Source of the DNA: Bacteriovoracaceae bacterium
Lineage (GTDB): Bacteria > Bdellovibrionota > Bacteriovoracia > Bacteriovoracales > Bacteriovoracaceae
Length of the DNA stretch: 64,000 bases
Reading direction: 5' to 3'
NCBI GenBank assembly: GCA_018649885.1
Contig: JABIHA010000084.1
Span: forward strand, 62,001-126,000
Part shown: piece after piece, positions 9,043-19,242 of the stretch
How positions within the stretch are numbered: position 1 is the stretch's first letter
How the letters are laid out: the number at the start of each line of letters is the position of its first letter
Position numbers and translations under genes: made by a program
The notes under the pieces: model-generated
Database searches by the model: none
What the model saw: only the letters and a program-made list of their open reading frames with translations
Told to the model about the DNA's origin: nothing

Positions 9043-12000
9043 ATGAACATAAGAGCAGAGTTAATACTAATTGTTTTACTGAGCACCCTTGTCTCATGTG
9101 GGCAGAAGATTGATCAGACTAATGCAGATCAAACTGTGGAAAAATCCAAAAATAGTACTCAAAGTCTATTCATTGATGCCTCAAATTTTAATAATGGTTC
9201 TAAAACTATTGAAGCTCTTGCACGAAAGTACCATATTTCACTTACGGGAGAAAAATACCTTGTTGCTACAGGAGCGCCATCACAACTTAGAGAGTTTCAA
9301 GATCTTTTGCCGAGTCAATTAGACACTTTTGAAGATGAGGACATTGTACAATCAAACCAAAAAGATAGAGGGGCCATTCCTCAATTGCATAGGGAAGTTC
9401 TTTATTTGGCCAAAAAAGATTTTGGATTAATTGATTACTGGAAAACTAAACCTAACCATGATGGTCGAAACGTTATTGTTGGGCTTATTGATGATGGTAT
9501 CTCACCAACTCATAGTGGCCTTCAAACAACATCTGAGGGAAAAAGAAAGTTTTTGGGTAGAAGCTCTAGGTCTAGCTACGCAGTTCTTAAACTTCAAGCA
9601 ATTGGGCCAAAGACAATTAAAATGGCCTTTCTTAAATCAGTACTACTAGCTCATAAGGCCACAACATTTTTTCAAGCAGAAATTAGTGAAAGAAGACCTT
9701 ACTTAACAGATCTAGAAAACCGCGGATATGATCTTAATAGTGATGGATCCTTAGATACCATTGAGATAGCCGTCGTAAAAACAAAGTCGAAGGTGATGGC
9801 ATGCTTTGATACCAATGTGAACCACCTCCTTGATACAAACGAGTGTGTAGAGGATTTTACAAAGTCTGGAAAATATCTATTTTGGGATAAAAAGAAAACG
9901 CTTGCTCTAATGGTGAATATTGATCTTAAAAAAAATGAGATCCGCTACTCTTTAGGTGAAGGTCCATCTGATGGTCACGGTGAGGGAGTTGCCAGTGTCA
10001 TGGCGGGACATAAAATTGCCGGACGCTTCAATGGTGTCGCCCCTGGTGCCCAAGTTTATGATTACGATTTAAGCGAAAAAACAAACAATGATATTGAAAG
10101 TTTTTACATGGCATCCACTTTTCTCAAAGGCCTTAGCTGGTTGGGGAAAAAGAAAGTTGAAGTCGTCAATATTAGCTACTCACTATTTTTTCACTCGGCC
10201 AAAACTCAATTATTTTTCAAAAAGGCCCTTGAGGAGCTTGTTAAGAAATACAATTTTGTGATTTGCTTTTCAGCTGGCAATAATGGACCAGGCCTTGGAA
10301 GCTTGAATAGAAGAAATATTTATCCAAGATCTGCTCTTGTAACAGGCGCCTTTGTCGGGCAAGAGTTAGATGAATATGTCCACGGTGTAACAGGTCTCCC
10401 CAAAGAAGGAAGGATTGTTTATTACTCGAGTCGAGGACCTGGACCAAATGGAGGCCAAGGACCAAGTATCATTTCCCCCTTGGCATCCCTGGCCCATGCT
10501 CCTCCATCAAGAGGTATGAGGGCATTTTCAGGAACTAGTTCAGCAAGTCCGGCACTTGCAGGTTTTACAGCTGCCTTTATCTCTGCCCTAAAGGACCACA
10601 AATTGAAAATCGATGCCACCACTGTCGCTAATGCAGTCAGGCTCAGTGGGAAAGCACTTCCAGATATTCCTTATGTTTTTCAAGGAAGAGGACTTCCCCA
10701 GATTTCTAAGGCCATTAGTATTTACCGTGATCTGATGATAGCAAAGCGTCCTCTCTATGTTGAATCAGAAATTTATGGAAGCACAGGTCCTGATGATACT
10801 AAAGTAGAAGGGCTTGTTTTTTATGAAGATGAACTAACTGAGTCTTCCACGGTACGAGTAAAGCTCACAGCTAAAATATCAAAATTGGCCACTGCCAAAC
10901 AAAGAGATGATTTTCTCAGAACTACAATCATTAGATACCCTAGCGCCGATTACAGTGGAACTTCAAAAAACTGGATTTCACTTTCAACATCTCAAATCTT
11001 CTTTGATATTGATCTTAATCAAATTTTTAAATCAGACTCACTGGAACATTTTCACGAGATTCAAATTGTAGATTCAAAAACAAATCAAGTTCTAGAGATT
11101 CTTCCTGTTACTTTCATAAAAGGCAGCAGGGTCATCAGGACTCAAAGCTTTGAAATGGAGCTTGGTAGTGAACAGGGAAAGAGAATTCACCTTGGTATTG
11201 ATAGTGAGACACAAGGACTTGATATAAAAATTGTCCCCATTTCTGGGCCTATTCATTTAATTGCCTTTGAGCTCTTTGATCAGCACTTTGTCGGATCTCA
11301 AAGAAAATTCAATCTTTCAAAAAATGGCCATTTTATTGTAAATACTTATGGTAGTGGTCACTATCAGCTTGGGCTGTCTTACTATAAAGGCACTGCTAAA
11401 AAAGTTAAATTTAAAATCGTTGTCACTCCTATTAAGGTTCGTCTCCAGCAAAATTACGCTTCAAAGGCCACGCCGACTTTAAATATTAAGTCAAACTCCA
11501 CCCTTGAAGGGCTTGAATATCAAATCGTTCCTGTCTCAAAAGAAGTGAAAAAAATTCTACTCAAATATACTCAGCTCGGTAAAGGAACTCACTTTGCTAT
11601 AGATCGTCCTGGTGTTTACAATATTGATCTATTTCCCCTTGTAAAAAGTGATCTTTCATATTTTATTTTTGATTGCTCCTTGAAAGTAACCAAGAAAGTG
11701 AATGAAAATGTGGAAAACGTCCTAAATTATTTTTCTGGTTACGAATTTCCTATTTCAAGCTTTGATCTAAAGGATCAGGTAAGCCATCCTGTCAGTGTAC
11801 ATGCTAAATGCTTTCCATTTGATCTTGTTAAATCTCCAACAAATGCACTGTCAATGTGGGGACTCAGGCTTTCTATAAAAGAAAAAATGCCTCCAGCCTT
11901 TCATGCTATAAATATAAATGGAGGAAGAAATTCCATAAAACTTTCCCCATCACAACTAAAAACAATGAAAATTGGTCAAAGCTACAAATTGTATATTTTT

Positions 12001-12075
12001 GACCGCACAAGCTCTCAGAAATCTCGCAAACCAAGCTCTGGGATTAAAGTTGGTACTTTTGAATTAATTAATTAA
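9043..12075 (+). CDS. subtilisin-like serine protease lipoprotein with calcium-loop insert
   Basis: A 1010-residue protein with the lipobox LSTLVSC (Cys19). The S8 triad is visible: Asp150 in GLIDDGISPTHSG, His312 in DGHGEGVASVMAGH, Ser499 in FSGTSSASPALAGF. The stretch between Asp and His is much longer than in ordinary subtilases. It holds an EF-hand-like loop DLNSDGSLD (230-238) and a second DTNVNHLLDTNE, suggesting calcium sites inside the catalytic domain. The 430 residues after the protease domain are beta-rich and unassigned. A lipid-anchored protease would sit on the cell surface or in the periplasm. Its closing codons fall in an (AATT)n repeat. AGG upstream of the ATG at 9043 supports this start. 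Confidence 0.9.
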   Translation: MNIRAELILIVLLSTLVSCGQKIDQTNADQTVEKSKNSTQSLFIDASNFNNGSKTIEALARKYHISLTGEKYLVATGAPSQLREFQDLLPSQLDTFEDEDIVQSNQKDRGAIPQLHREVLYLAKKDFGLIDYWKTKPNHDGRNVIVGLIDDGISPTHSGLQTTSEGKRKFLGRSSRSSYAVLKLQAIGPKTIKMAFLKSVLLAHKATTFFQAEISERRPYLTDLENRGYDLNSDGSLDTIEIAVVKTKSKVMACFDTNVNHLLDTNECVEDFTKSGKYLFWDKKKTLALMVNIDLKKNEIRYSLGEGPSDGHGEGVASVMAGHKIAGRFNGVAPGAQVYDYDLSEKTNNDIESFYMASTFLKGLSWLGKKKVEVVNISYSLFFHSAKTQLFFKKALEELVKKYNFVICFSAGNNGPGLGSLNRRNIYPRSALVTGAFVGQELDEYVHGVTGLPKEGRIVYYSSRGPGPNGGQGPSIISPLASLAHAPPSRGMRAFSGTSSASPALAGFTAAFISALKDHKLKIDATTVANAVRLSGKALPDIPYVFQGRGLPQISKAISIYRDLMIAKRPLYVESEIYGSTGPDDTKVEGLVFYEDELTESSTVRVKLTAKISKLATAKQRDDFLRTTIIRYPSADYSGTSKNWISLSTSQIFFDIDLNQIFKSDSLEHFHEIQIVDSKTNQVLEILPVTFIKGSRVIRTQSFEMELGSEQGKRIHLGIDSETQGLDIKIVPISGPIHLIAFELFDQHFVGSQRKFNLSKNGHFIVNTYGSGHYQLGLSYYKGTAKKVKFKIVVTPIKVRLQQNYASKATPTLNIKSNSTLEGLEYQIVPVSKEVKKILLKYTQLGKGTHFAIDRPGVYNIDLFPLVKSDLSYFIFDCSLKVTKKVNENVENVLNYFSGYEFPISSFDLKDQVSHPVSVHAKCFPFDLVKSPTNALSMWGLRLSIKEKMPPAFHAININGGRNSIKLSPSQLKTMKIGQSYKLYIFDRTSSQKSRKPSSGIKVGTFELIN

Positions 12076-12084
12076 TTAATTAAT
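12062..12084. repeat. (AATT)n microsatellite over the protease stop codon
   Basis: About 5.7 copies of AATT run from 12062 through the stop codon (12073-12075) of the subtilase gene. Gain or loss of a unit would change the last residues or move the stop by a few codons only. Confidence 0.8.
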
Positions 12085-12242
12085 GGCCCAAGGTCAAAAA
12101 GTGGGTGGTTAAAAAAAATTGTGTTAAACATCAATTAAATTAACGCTCAAGATAGAACAGTTTCTCCCCAAATTATCAACATTTCACAACTTTAGTGTTA
12201 TTTTTTAGTACACGAATTATGACTATGGAAGGATGCGAAAAA

Positions 12243-14453
12243 ATGAGCAACGTCAAAAAGTTCTTACTCCCAATTTTAGTTCTATTTTTAATAACCTTAA
12301 ATTCATTTCTCTTTGCTGCAAACCTTGAGTCGGTTGGCCTTTTCAATAAAACTAGCTGTTTTCTCACCGAGGATAAAGGTGTTCGAAGTTTCACATGCCA
12401 CGGCAAACAAAGTGGGCTTAAATCACCTCTAGCATTAGAAAAAGATATTCAAATTAGCGCTAGTATTGATCACATATGTGCGGCAAATAAGGTCCAATTG
12501 AAATGCTCTGGAGTTGGCCTCACACTTACTGAAAATATCGCTGGGATTGTGAAACTGGATTCTTCAAAAAATACAGTGTGCTATTCTACCGCCAGTGAGT
12601 TTAAGTGTCTTGGTACTGGTATTCTTGCAAGGGCAAAACTTCCAATAACCACCAAGGTTGTGGATTTCGCCCTTGGTGAAAATCACGGTTGTTTAATTGA
12701 TCGTGAGAGTAAAGACAAAAAGACGATTCACTGTTTTGGAAACAATAAATATTCCAAAGCTGATCCTCCTTACAATATGGCAGCTCCTGCACAGATTATA
12801 GTTGGGAAAAATTATAGTTGTGCTCTTAATAAAAAGAGTGATTATCAAAATGAAGTTATTTGTTGGGGGAAAAAATCTTTTAACCCACCAATGCTCAAGC
12901 AGCCACTTTTAATTAAAGGCGCCAAGCACTTTATTTGTGCCATTGATCAAGTCAATTTTACTGATAATAAACTCATATGTTTTGGAGACAACCTTCCAGC
13001 AGATATTCCCGATTTAAATTCGGCCAATACCCTTGAGTTAGGACCCTATACAGGCTGTTCATATGATCAAAAGGGAAAAGAGCTCATTTGCTTTGGCCAC
13101 AACTACCAAAGAGAAATTGATATTTCTTTTGAGATTCTCACTGCAACTCCAGTTAAGAGTTTAAAAGTAGAAGACGATCTACCCAATATGGATAAAGAGA
13201 TTAGTAGAAGTAGTGGTGGCCACCATCGATGTGCACTATTTCAATCTGGTCGTGTTAAATGCTGGGGAAAAAATTATAATGGGCAACTTGGATATGGCGA
13301 TTATAATAATAGGGGAGACTCTTCTGGAGAGATGGGGTCTTCGCTTAAATTTTTGAATCTAGGACCTGAAAAAGTTATCTCTCTTGCTCTTGGAGGAGAT
13401 CATAGTTGCGCACTATTTGAATCAGGACGCGTAAAGTGTTGGGGACAAAATAGTTATGGGCAGCTTGGATATGGGGATACTTCACAAAGAGGTAGAGCAG
13501 CTGGATCAATGGGAGCATCTTTAAAATTTATTGATTTGGGTGGTGAAAAAGCTATTTCTATTTTTGGAGGGTATGAATTTAATTGCGCCCTACTTAGCTC
13601 TGGCCGCTCTAAATGTTGGGGTAAGAATTCTTACGGTCAACTTGGGTATGGGGACACAAATAATAGAGGAGATAGAAAATCAGAGATGGGTGCTAATCTT
13701 AAATATTTAGATTTGGGTCCAGAAAAAATTAAATCTATGAGTCTAGGTGCTTACTATAGCTGTGCTACTTTTCGATCAATGCGAGTTAAGTGTTGGGGGA
13801 AAAATGGCTATGGCCAACTTGGGTATGGGGACAGAATGAATAGGGGAGGTCGGCCAGGTGAGATGGGAGTAAAGCTTTTATATATAGATCTTGGCCCAGA
13901 AAAAGTTATATCCTTAAAAACTGGCTGGTACCACGCATGTGCAATTTTCGAATCCCTTAGGGTTAAATGCTGGGGAGCTAATCAAAAAGGTGAACTCGGG
14001 CTTGGAGATACAAGTCACAGAGGAGGCTCGCCAGGGCAAATGGGGAAGAGTCTTAAATTTTCAGACTTGGGAGTTCAGAAAATTAGATCCCTTGCTATTG
14101 GCGGTAATCAAAGCTGTGCACTATTTGTTACTGGAAGAGTTAAGTGTTGGGGGAGTAATCAAAATGGACAACTCGGGCTTGGAGATATTTCTAATAGGGG
14201 AAACACAGCAGGGCATATGGGAAAAAATCTTGCGTTTCTAGAGCTTGGTCCTGAGAAGGCGACATCACTTAGTCTTGGATATTACTTTAGCTGTGCTACA
14301 TTTGAGTCGGGAAGAGTAAAGTGCTGGGGAACTGGATCTTACGGTAAGCTTGGCTATGGTAACACTGTGACAAAGGGAGACCAGGCTGGCGAGATGGGGA
14401 AAACCCTCAAATTTATTGACCTTGGACCAGATAAGTTAATTTCAGCATTTTAG
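12243..14453 (+). CDS. secreted RCC1-repeat beta-propeller protein
   Basis: 736 codons from the ATG at 12243, preceded by GGAAGGA at 12228-12234. An upstream GTG (12195) would spoil the signal peptide, so I reject it. Signal peptide: MSNVKKFLLPILVLFLITL and on to FAA. The first 300 residues contain degenerate repeats of about 45-50 residues with paired Cys (ICWGKK, LICFGDN). From about residue 320 to the end there are seven or eight near-identical units of about 52 residues with the core CALFESGRVKCWG, GQLGYGD, NRG, MG and LGPEKV. This is the RCC1/alpha-tubulin-suppressor repeat, which folds as a propeller. Such proteins are common as extracellular proteins in delta-type proteobacteria. The ligand is unknown. 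Confidence 0.85.
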   Translation: MSNVKKFLLPILVLFLITLNSFLFAANLESVGLFNKTSCFLTEDKGVRSFTCHGKQSGLKSPLALEKDIQISASIDHICAANKVQLKCSGVGLTLTENIAGIVKLDSSKNTVCYSTASEFKCLGTGILARAKLPITTKVVDFALGENHGCLIDRESKDKKTIHCFGNNKYSKADPPYNMAAPAQIIVGKNYSCALNKKSDYQNEVICWGKKSFNPPMLKQPLLIKGAKHFICAIDQVNFTDNKLICFGDNLPADIPDLNSANTLELGPYTGCSYDQKGKELICFGHNYQREIDISFEILTATPVKSLKVEDDLPNMDKEISRSSGGHHRCALFQSGRVKCWGKNYNGQLGYGDYNNRGDSSGEMGSSLKFLNLGPEKVISLALGGDHSCALFESGRVKCWGQNSYGQLGYGDTSQRGRAAGSMGASLKFIDLGGEKAISIFGGYEFNCALLSSGRSKCWGKNSYGQLGYGDTNNRGDRKSEMGANLKYLDLGPEKIKSMSLGAYYSCATFRSMRVKCWGKNGYGQLGYGDRMNRGGRPGEMGVKLLYIDLGPEKVISLKTGWYHACAIFESLRVKCWGANQKGELGLGDTSHRGGSPGQMGKSLKFSDLGVQKIRSLAIGGNQSCALFVTGRVKCWGSNQNGQLGLGDISNRGNTAGHMGKNLAFLELGPEKATSLSLGYYFSCATFESGRVKCWGTGSYGKLGYGNTVTKGDQAGEMGKTLKFIDLGPDKLISAF

Positions 14454-14461
14454 ATTACTTC

Positions 14462-14487
14462 AAATAGCTAAAGGTGCTATTTTTTAA
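14462..14487 (+). terminator. terminator after the RCC1 gene
   Basis: AAATAGC (14462-14468) pairs with GCTATTT (14476-14482), followed by TTTT. It lies 9 bp past the stop of the RCC1 gene and abuts the converging zinc-ribbon gene. A/T runs on both sides would let it act on both strands. Confidence 0.65.
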
Positions 14488-14831
14488 TCATCAGTGACGA
14501 TAGCACCTAAGATAAAGCCCTTCCAAAAGCTTCCGCTACTTTTACTTTCTTTACATTCATTTTGGGCCCAAGAGCTCTTGAAACTGCCGCTGGCGAGGTT
14601 TCCCAAAAGGCTTACTTCATCTCCATCAAGCCATATACCACTGCATTTTGGACATTTATCAATCATTACATTTTTCACGATAAGTTTTTTCATGAGAGTC
14701 TGATCTACAGGGCAGGTTCTGGCTTCTTCACTACCAAAATTAGATTTGCAGGCCTCACACACAGGCATATTGTCATCAATTGTTGTTGCATAAGCATAGT
14801 TACATCTAAGGCACAGTCCTTCATCACTCAT
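14484..14831 (-). CDS. TFIIB-type zinc-ribbon protein
   Basis: A 115-residue soluble protein with three Cys pairs. CLRCNYAY (about 7-14) with VCEACKSNFG (about 24-33) form one likely zinc site. The second is CPVDQTLMKKL with CPKCSGIWLDGDEVSLLGNL (about 40-79). This second part is the zf-TFIIB domain found in many small bacterial proteins of unknown role. A Gly-rich tail ends in FILGAIVTDD. Two genes on this strand, this one and the M3-like peptidase, are only 15 bp apart and may be co-transcribed. Confidence 0.75.
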   Translation of the reverse strand: MSDEGLCLRCNYAYATTIDDNMPVCEACKSNFGSEEARTCPVDQTLMKKLIVKNVMIDKCPKCSGIWLDGDEVSLLGNLASGSFKSSWAQNECKESKSSGSFWKGFILGAIVTDD

Positions 14832-14846
14832 TACACTTCTCCTGAG

Positions 14847-16373
14847 TTAGTTAATTAGATAGTTTAGGTTAAAATTGTCTCCGGAGAGGTTATTAAATAG
14901 CTGCTCAAAGTTATATCGCCCCGATGGTTTTACCACATTTTCAAGTAGGTATGATCCAAACTCCAAAGGATTGTCAGTGATTTTTTTACTTGAGCTTTGT
15001 TTGAGATAGGATTTTTTTAACATCTCACATGTTACATCACCCATGAAGTAATTCTGTAGATAAATGGGATGAGTGGTGTGGTGGATCAGAAATCCCCAGT
15101 TGGGTTCTCCATCAAAACGCTCGACTCCATCAAGATCTTTCATCATTTTCCATTTTAGATTATTGATGTCATCAAGGCTTTGGAGATTTTCTAGATATAA
15201 GCTCTGGTCGAATAAAATTGGTTGTACACTATTGAGCGCATTGATTTTGCTCCACTCTTTTGCATTTTCAAATTGAGTTTTTGCCTCGCCGAGTTCATTT
15301 GGAAAGAATTTACTGTAGAAGATTTCTTCGTTGCCCAAATACCCAAAAAGATTGGCAATACCTTCAGAAATAATCCCACTGATTCCCATATTCATTATGA
15401 CATCGTCCGGATCAGTGTGGCTAAAGTGAGCTGCATGACCAGTCTCATGCAGTAATACCCAGAAATGAGAGTATTGATCATCAATATTGGCCAGTATTCT
15501 GGCATCTTTTCCAGGGGAAATGGTGAAGTGATAACCCCATTCAGATTTATTTTTCCTGGGAAAAACATCGTAGGTTATATTTTTACTTCCAATATCAAAT
15601 CCAAATTTTAAAAATAACTCTTTCATAGGTTCATAGTAATTTATCATACCTACTTTTTTCTGCTTGAGAGGAGCTATCTTGGTACCAAGGTGAGCTTCAT
15701 CCCATGGCATGAGCTGTTCAATCCCTAGATATTTTTGTCCAAATCCAGTTCTCTTTTTTGTCCTTTCAGCTAGGTTCGATGTGGTAGTTTCTCTCCAGCC
15801 CTCAAAAATCTTGGGAGAAAGCTCATTTTTCTTTAGCTCCAATTCAACAAAATTTTTGGCCCCATAAATTTTTGCATATTCTTTTCTCAAATTTAAAAGC
15901 TCAATAAACCCACCATCAACTAAGGGTTTATTAATTTGAGACATGGCCTTATATGCTTTTTTTCTGTGTTCTCTATCTTCGGATGTTCGTAAAATTTTTG
16001 AGATCTCTGTGGATTGAACTTCCTTTCCATCGATTGTATTTCTAAAATTATTAAGCAGGTTTGATAGCTTTGTTTTTACTTCAAATATACGGTCCCCGAC
16101 TTCATTTAATTCTTTTGAAAGGTGATAGGGCTCAAACTCTTTATGTAAAATTTCGACTCTTCTGGCATCTTCAGCACTTAAATCTTTTTCACGGTGTGAG
16201 CGGATTAAATCGAAATTTTTTGGATCTTCTAACACTGCTTTCATTTCTTTGTGGGCATCATCTAAACCAAAATCAAAACCCACAGTGTAGGAGGTCCAGT
16301 TTAGCTTGCTGTAGTTCGAGTATTTTTCTTGAAGCTTATTTGAAAGATCGATTAATGGCTGAATTTCTGACAT
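14847..16373 (-). CDS. M3/M2-like zinc metallopeptidase
   Basis: A 508-residue, largely alpha-helical protein without a signal peptide, so probably cytoplasmic. The zinc motif is LLHETGHAAHF (about residue 307). A downstream glutamate in IISEGIANLFGYL (about 333-345) is placed as the third ligand of gluzincins. The N-terminal half has charged helices and a KAYKAMSQINKP segment like oligopeptidases of the M3 clan. The length is shorter than typical M3 oligoendopeptidases (about 560-680). Peptidase M2 (ACE-like) is an alternative placement. Likely digests peptides inside the cell, which is inference from the family. Confidence 0.75.
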   Translation of the reverse strand: MSEIQPLIDLSNKLQEKYSNYSKLNWTSYTVGFDFGLDDAHKEMKAVLEDPKNFDLIRSHREKDLSAEDARRVEILHKEFEPYHLSKELNEVGDRIFEVKTKLSNLLNNFRNTIDGKEVQSTEISKILRTSEDREHRKKAYKAMSQINKPLVDGGFIELLNLRKEYAKIYGAKNFVELELKKNELSPKIFEGWRETTTSNLAERTKKRTGFGQKYLGIEQLMPWDEAHLGTKIAPLKQKKVGMINYYEPMKELFLKFGFDIGSKNITYDVFPRKNKSEWGYHFTISPGKDARILANIDDQYSHFWVLLHETGHAAHFSHTDPDDVIMNMGISGIISEGIANLFGYLGNEEIFYSKFFPNELGEAKTQFENAKEWSKINALNSVQPILFDQSLYLENLQSLDDINNLKWKMMKDLDGVERFDGEPNWGFLIHHTTHPIYLQNYFMGDVTCEMLKKSYLKQSSSKKITDNPLEFGSYLLENVVKPSGRYNFEQLFNNLSGDNFNLNYLIN

Positions 16374-16513
16374 ATGCTCGTCCCTTGTACAAAATTTGTG
16401 AAAACTTGGATCATCTTAGTACAAATATAGGACAATGACTTCTGCTAACTTCTCTATCTTGACTGTTTTACTCTAGAAATCAACTAATGGCCTGAATTTA
16501 CCGAACAAGTAGG

Positions 16514-17983
16514 GTGAAGTGCTACACATTTTTGATTATTCTTGTTGGGTTAATTCCCTCTCTTTTAAGAGCTGGGTATACAGATAATTTTGACCCTGAA
16601 AAGTGTGCGTCTGATATTGAATACGTCTGCTTTAGCGATGACCCTAGATTTGATCGTTCCGTCACATTCACTCGGGAAGATAATGAGATGGTTGAGGCCC
16701 TACGAATAGCTCCCTCGTATTTTATTGACCAAAAGAAACTCGGCTTTGAAATCCCAACCTCACTTGATTATTCAAAAGTTGTTATATCTAATAATACTCA
16801 TCAAATCTCTGTAGATATTGATGTTGAAAAGGGTGAGATAACACAAATTAATATTCCTGATTGTAGCAGAATAAAGGTCTTTACTTCAGATGAGGTTTGT
16901 AAAAGTTATTATGAAGCCTTGGCCCTTAGAAGGGTAAAGAAATTCTATATAATGAAAGCGATACTTCTCCAGGATAGCTTTCAAGACTTACCATTTGGCA
17001 GGGTTTTGGTACGAAATTCTATTACTAAACCTGAGCTAAGAGTATTTGAAGGCAAATTATTTGTTGATTTCCCAGATTGTAGAAAAAGCAATGTGAATAA
17101 AGGGAAAACTATTGAGGCCTGCGTAAAGAAAAATTTAAGACGGGCCTCTGTACTTTATAAAAAATCTTCTGAAACATATCGAACATGCCTGGAGACTATG
17201 GATCTTCCCAAATCCAAGGTATGTAAAGATGTAGTTAGGGTGTGGAATGAGTTCTGGGTATTTGAAAAGCCTGAGCCGACAGGTGAATCTGAACCTAGCT
17301 GGATTTATTCGCTATGGCAGGAAAATCCAAAGTGTAGCTATTTTTATGCTCATATCTTAGATTCAGTACCCACTCCCCCACCAAAAGCAGAGGAAGCTGA
17401 AACTGTGAAAAGCGATAGTGTCGTGACAAGGGAAGATGTTAAACCATTATGTGGAGTGCTCACTAAAGACAAAGGGAGTTTTGATTTATTACTAAAAGAT
17501 AGAGATCAATTGTGCTCGAGCTCACAGCGTGACAGCGAAGAGTATTGCTATTGGAGTCCTGATGATATTGATGAAATTAAAAAAGGACTTACCGGAAGTG
17601 GAGAAAAAAATCCTGATTTGGCCCGTTTATGCCAAGACTTTGCGGTAGCGGGCTTTAGGGAATATGACGATAATATGGATGAGGTACAACAAAATGCTCG
17701 CGATTTATTTGGTGATGATATTGAATTTGATTCTGATAAATGTCAAATTTCATTGGGGGGAGTTAGCTGGACACCTCCAATAGAAGGTGCAGCTCTTATG
17801 ATGAGCTATGGTATTGACTTCAATGACTACCAGTATGATCACACGCCAACCAGGTCTGACTATTTTCCAAAAGAGTGGTTTAGTGGGCACAAAGAGGATT
17901 GGGATAGAGAGCATTGGGATACGTTGGGTAGACTTTCAATGAATTGCCAATCTAAAAAAATCCTTCTTGGCGAACATCTATAA
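16514..17983 (+). CDS. secreted Cys-containing protein of unknown function
   Basis: A 489-residue protein from a GTG start (16514) preceded by GTAGGG. Signal peptide: MKCYTFLIILVGLIPSLLRAG. The mature part is acidic with about 20 scattered Cys, which suggests disulphides. Notable stretches are CVKKNLRRASVLYKKSS (about 197-213) and a C-terminal DFNDYQYDHTPTRSDYFPKEW. I do not recognise a domain. Three secreted-protein genes in a row (this one, 18151 and 19243) share the strand and style and may form a functional group. Confidence 0.6.
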   Translation: MKCYTFLIILVGLIPSLLRAGYTDNFDPEKCASDIEYVCFSDDPRFDRSVTFTREDNEMVEALRIAPSYFIDQKKLGFEIPTSLDYSKVVISNNTHQISVDIDVEKGEITQINIPDCSRIKVFTSDEVCKSYYEALALRRVKKFYIMKAILLQDSFQDLPFGRVLVRNSITKPELRVFEGKLFVDFPDCRKSNVNKGKTIEACVKKNLRRASVLYKKSSETYRTCLETMDLPKSKVCKDVVRVWNEFWVFEKPEPTGESEPSWIYSLWQENPKCSYFYAHILDSVPTPPPKAEEAETVKSDSVVTREDVKPLCGVLTKDKGSFDLLLKDRDQLCSSSQRDSEEYCYWSPDDIDEIKKGLTGSGEKNPDLARLCQDFAVAGFREYDDNMDEVQQNARDLFGDDIEFDSDKCQISLGGVSWTPPIEGAALMMSYGIDFNDYQYDHTPTRSDYFPKEWFSGHKEDWDREHWDTLGRLSMNCQSKKILLGEHL

Positions 17984-18150
17984 TTCTAAAATAGCTACTA
18001 AATGAAAAGTATTTGTAGGATGTCTCTTTTTTCATACAGTCGACTATAGAATATACTTTTTTTCTCACCCAACCTAAGGCAACTCTGCTGACTTTGGCAC
18101 TTATATTGCATTTTATAGCTAGATATTAAATATATTTAGGAGGAGAGAAT

Positions 18151-19218
18151 ATGAGAGTATTCGCAACGTTTTTGGTACTATCTTTACTGTCATCTAACTT
18201 AATGGCTTCCGACTTACCAGATACGCTACAACCTGAAGCAACAATTCTTGGTATAAACGAATTTTTAAAGGACTCTTGTAAAGCAAGTGTTGCTATGGTC
18301 ACACAAGATCCAAAGACAATACATTACAAAGAAACTATTGGACATGTGGCCAGCGAATTGGCCCCTTACTCCAAGGCACTTATGGACTCAAGAATCGAGG
18401 GCATGATGGCCAAAATCCCCGCTCTTAAAGCCGATAAGTTAAGGCTTGATAAGTTGATGGAAGAAATTATTGTTGGCAATGATGCTAAGTTGGCCATTGA
18501 TGCCGAATTAGAGCTCTTATACGATAAGAATTCAGATATTGAATGGGATGCTTGGTCAGAGGCTGACAATGCCACAAAAGAGGCTCTTCGCACAAAATCG
18601 AGTGAATTACTTGAAGCTAATGAGAAACTTAATGAGCAGGTCTATGAGATCAAAAGAGGCATGGATTTTAGCTCAGAAGCTTACGGTGATAAAAGTGGTG
18701 GTTTTTTTGACGAAGACGGAGACTTAGGGCGAGATGAATTTCATATAAATATCGATAATGGAAGTGTTGGAAATAGCCGTATGAGACAAATGGAAATCCC
18801 CAACGCTGTTGATAAGGCTGAATTCACTGCCTGTTATACTCTAATTCAACTACCTCAATATAAAATCTGTGAGTCAGTTGACCTTCTAGATCCTAAATTA
18901 AAGAGGCAGACATACTTAATGGATAAAGGCCTAGTGATTGAACCACCAACCGGAAATGGCGATGTCTTTTTTGGCGGCACAGTTGGAGTCTACGGAGCCA
19001 TACTCTATCCTCTAGATGAAGCCCAGTTCAATAGAGTATATTTCACTCACCTCATAAAAAGTGGTGTCCATTCATATACAGATGCCCAGTGCCTAAGCTT
19101 ATTAGAAAAGCCTGATTATGCCGATCTAAGAGCTGGATTAATTGATGATAGTGAGGCTTCTATAGAGGCATTTGATCACTCAGTTGAAGGTGAAGTAGTG
19201 GTTGCTAAAGAAGAATAA
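18151..19218 (+). CDS. secreted coiled-coil protein of unknown function
   Basis: A 355-residue protein with a perfect AGGAGG ribosome site eight bases before the ATG. Signal peptide: MRVFATFLVLSLLSSNLMAS. Residues about 75-170 are a long charged helix, probably coiled coil (heptad-like LKADKLRLDKLMEEI and LYDKNSDIEW). The C-terminal half has a QLPQYKICESVDLLDP piece and a Gly-rich GNGDVFFGGTVGVYGA. It has no known domain. A 24-bp gap separates it from the next secreted gene, consistent with an operon. Confidence 0.6.
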   Translation: MRVFATFLVLSLLSSNLMASDLPDTLQPEATILGINEFLKDSCKASVAMVTQDPKTIHYKETIGHVASELAPYSKALMDSRIEGMMAKIPALKADKLRLDKLMEEIIVGNDAKLAIDAELELLYDKNSDIEWDAWSEADNATKEALRTKSSELLEANEKLNEQVYEIKRGMDFSSEAYGDKSGGFFDEDGDLGRDEFHINIDNGSVGNSRMRQMEIPNAVDKAEFTACYTLIQLPQYKICESVDLLDPKLKRQTYLMDKGLVIEPPTGNGDVFFGGTVGVYGAILYPLDEAQFNRVYFTHLIKSGVHSYTDAQCLSLLEKPDYADLRAGLIDDSEASIEAFDHSVEGEVVVAKEE

Positions 19219-19242
19219 TTTATCTAATTTTGGGGGAATGAG

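Noticed and set aside
12062..12084. (AATT)n as a phase-variation switch of the protease
   Set aside because: Slippage would alter only the last few residues, so a functional switch is unlikely.
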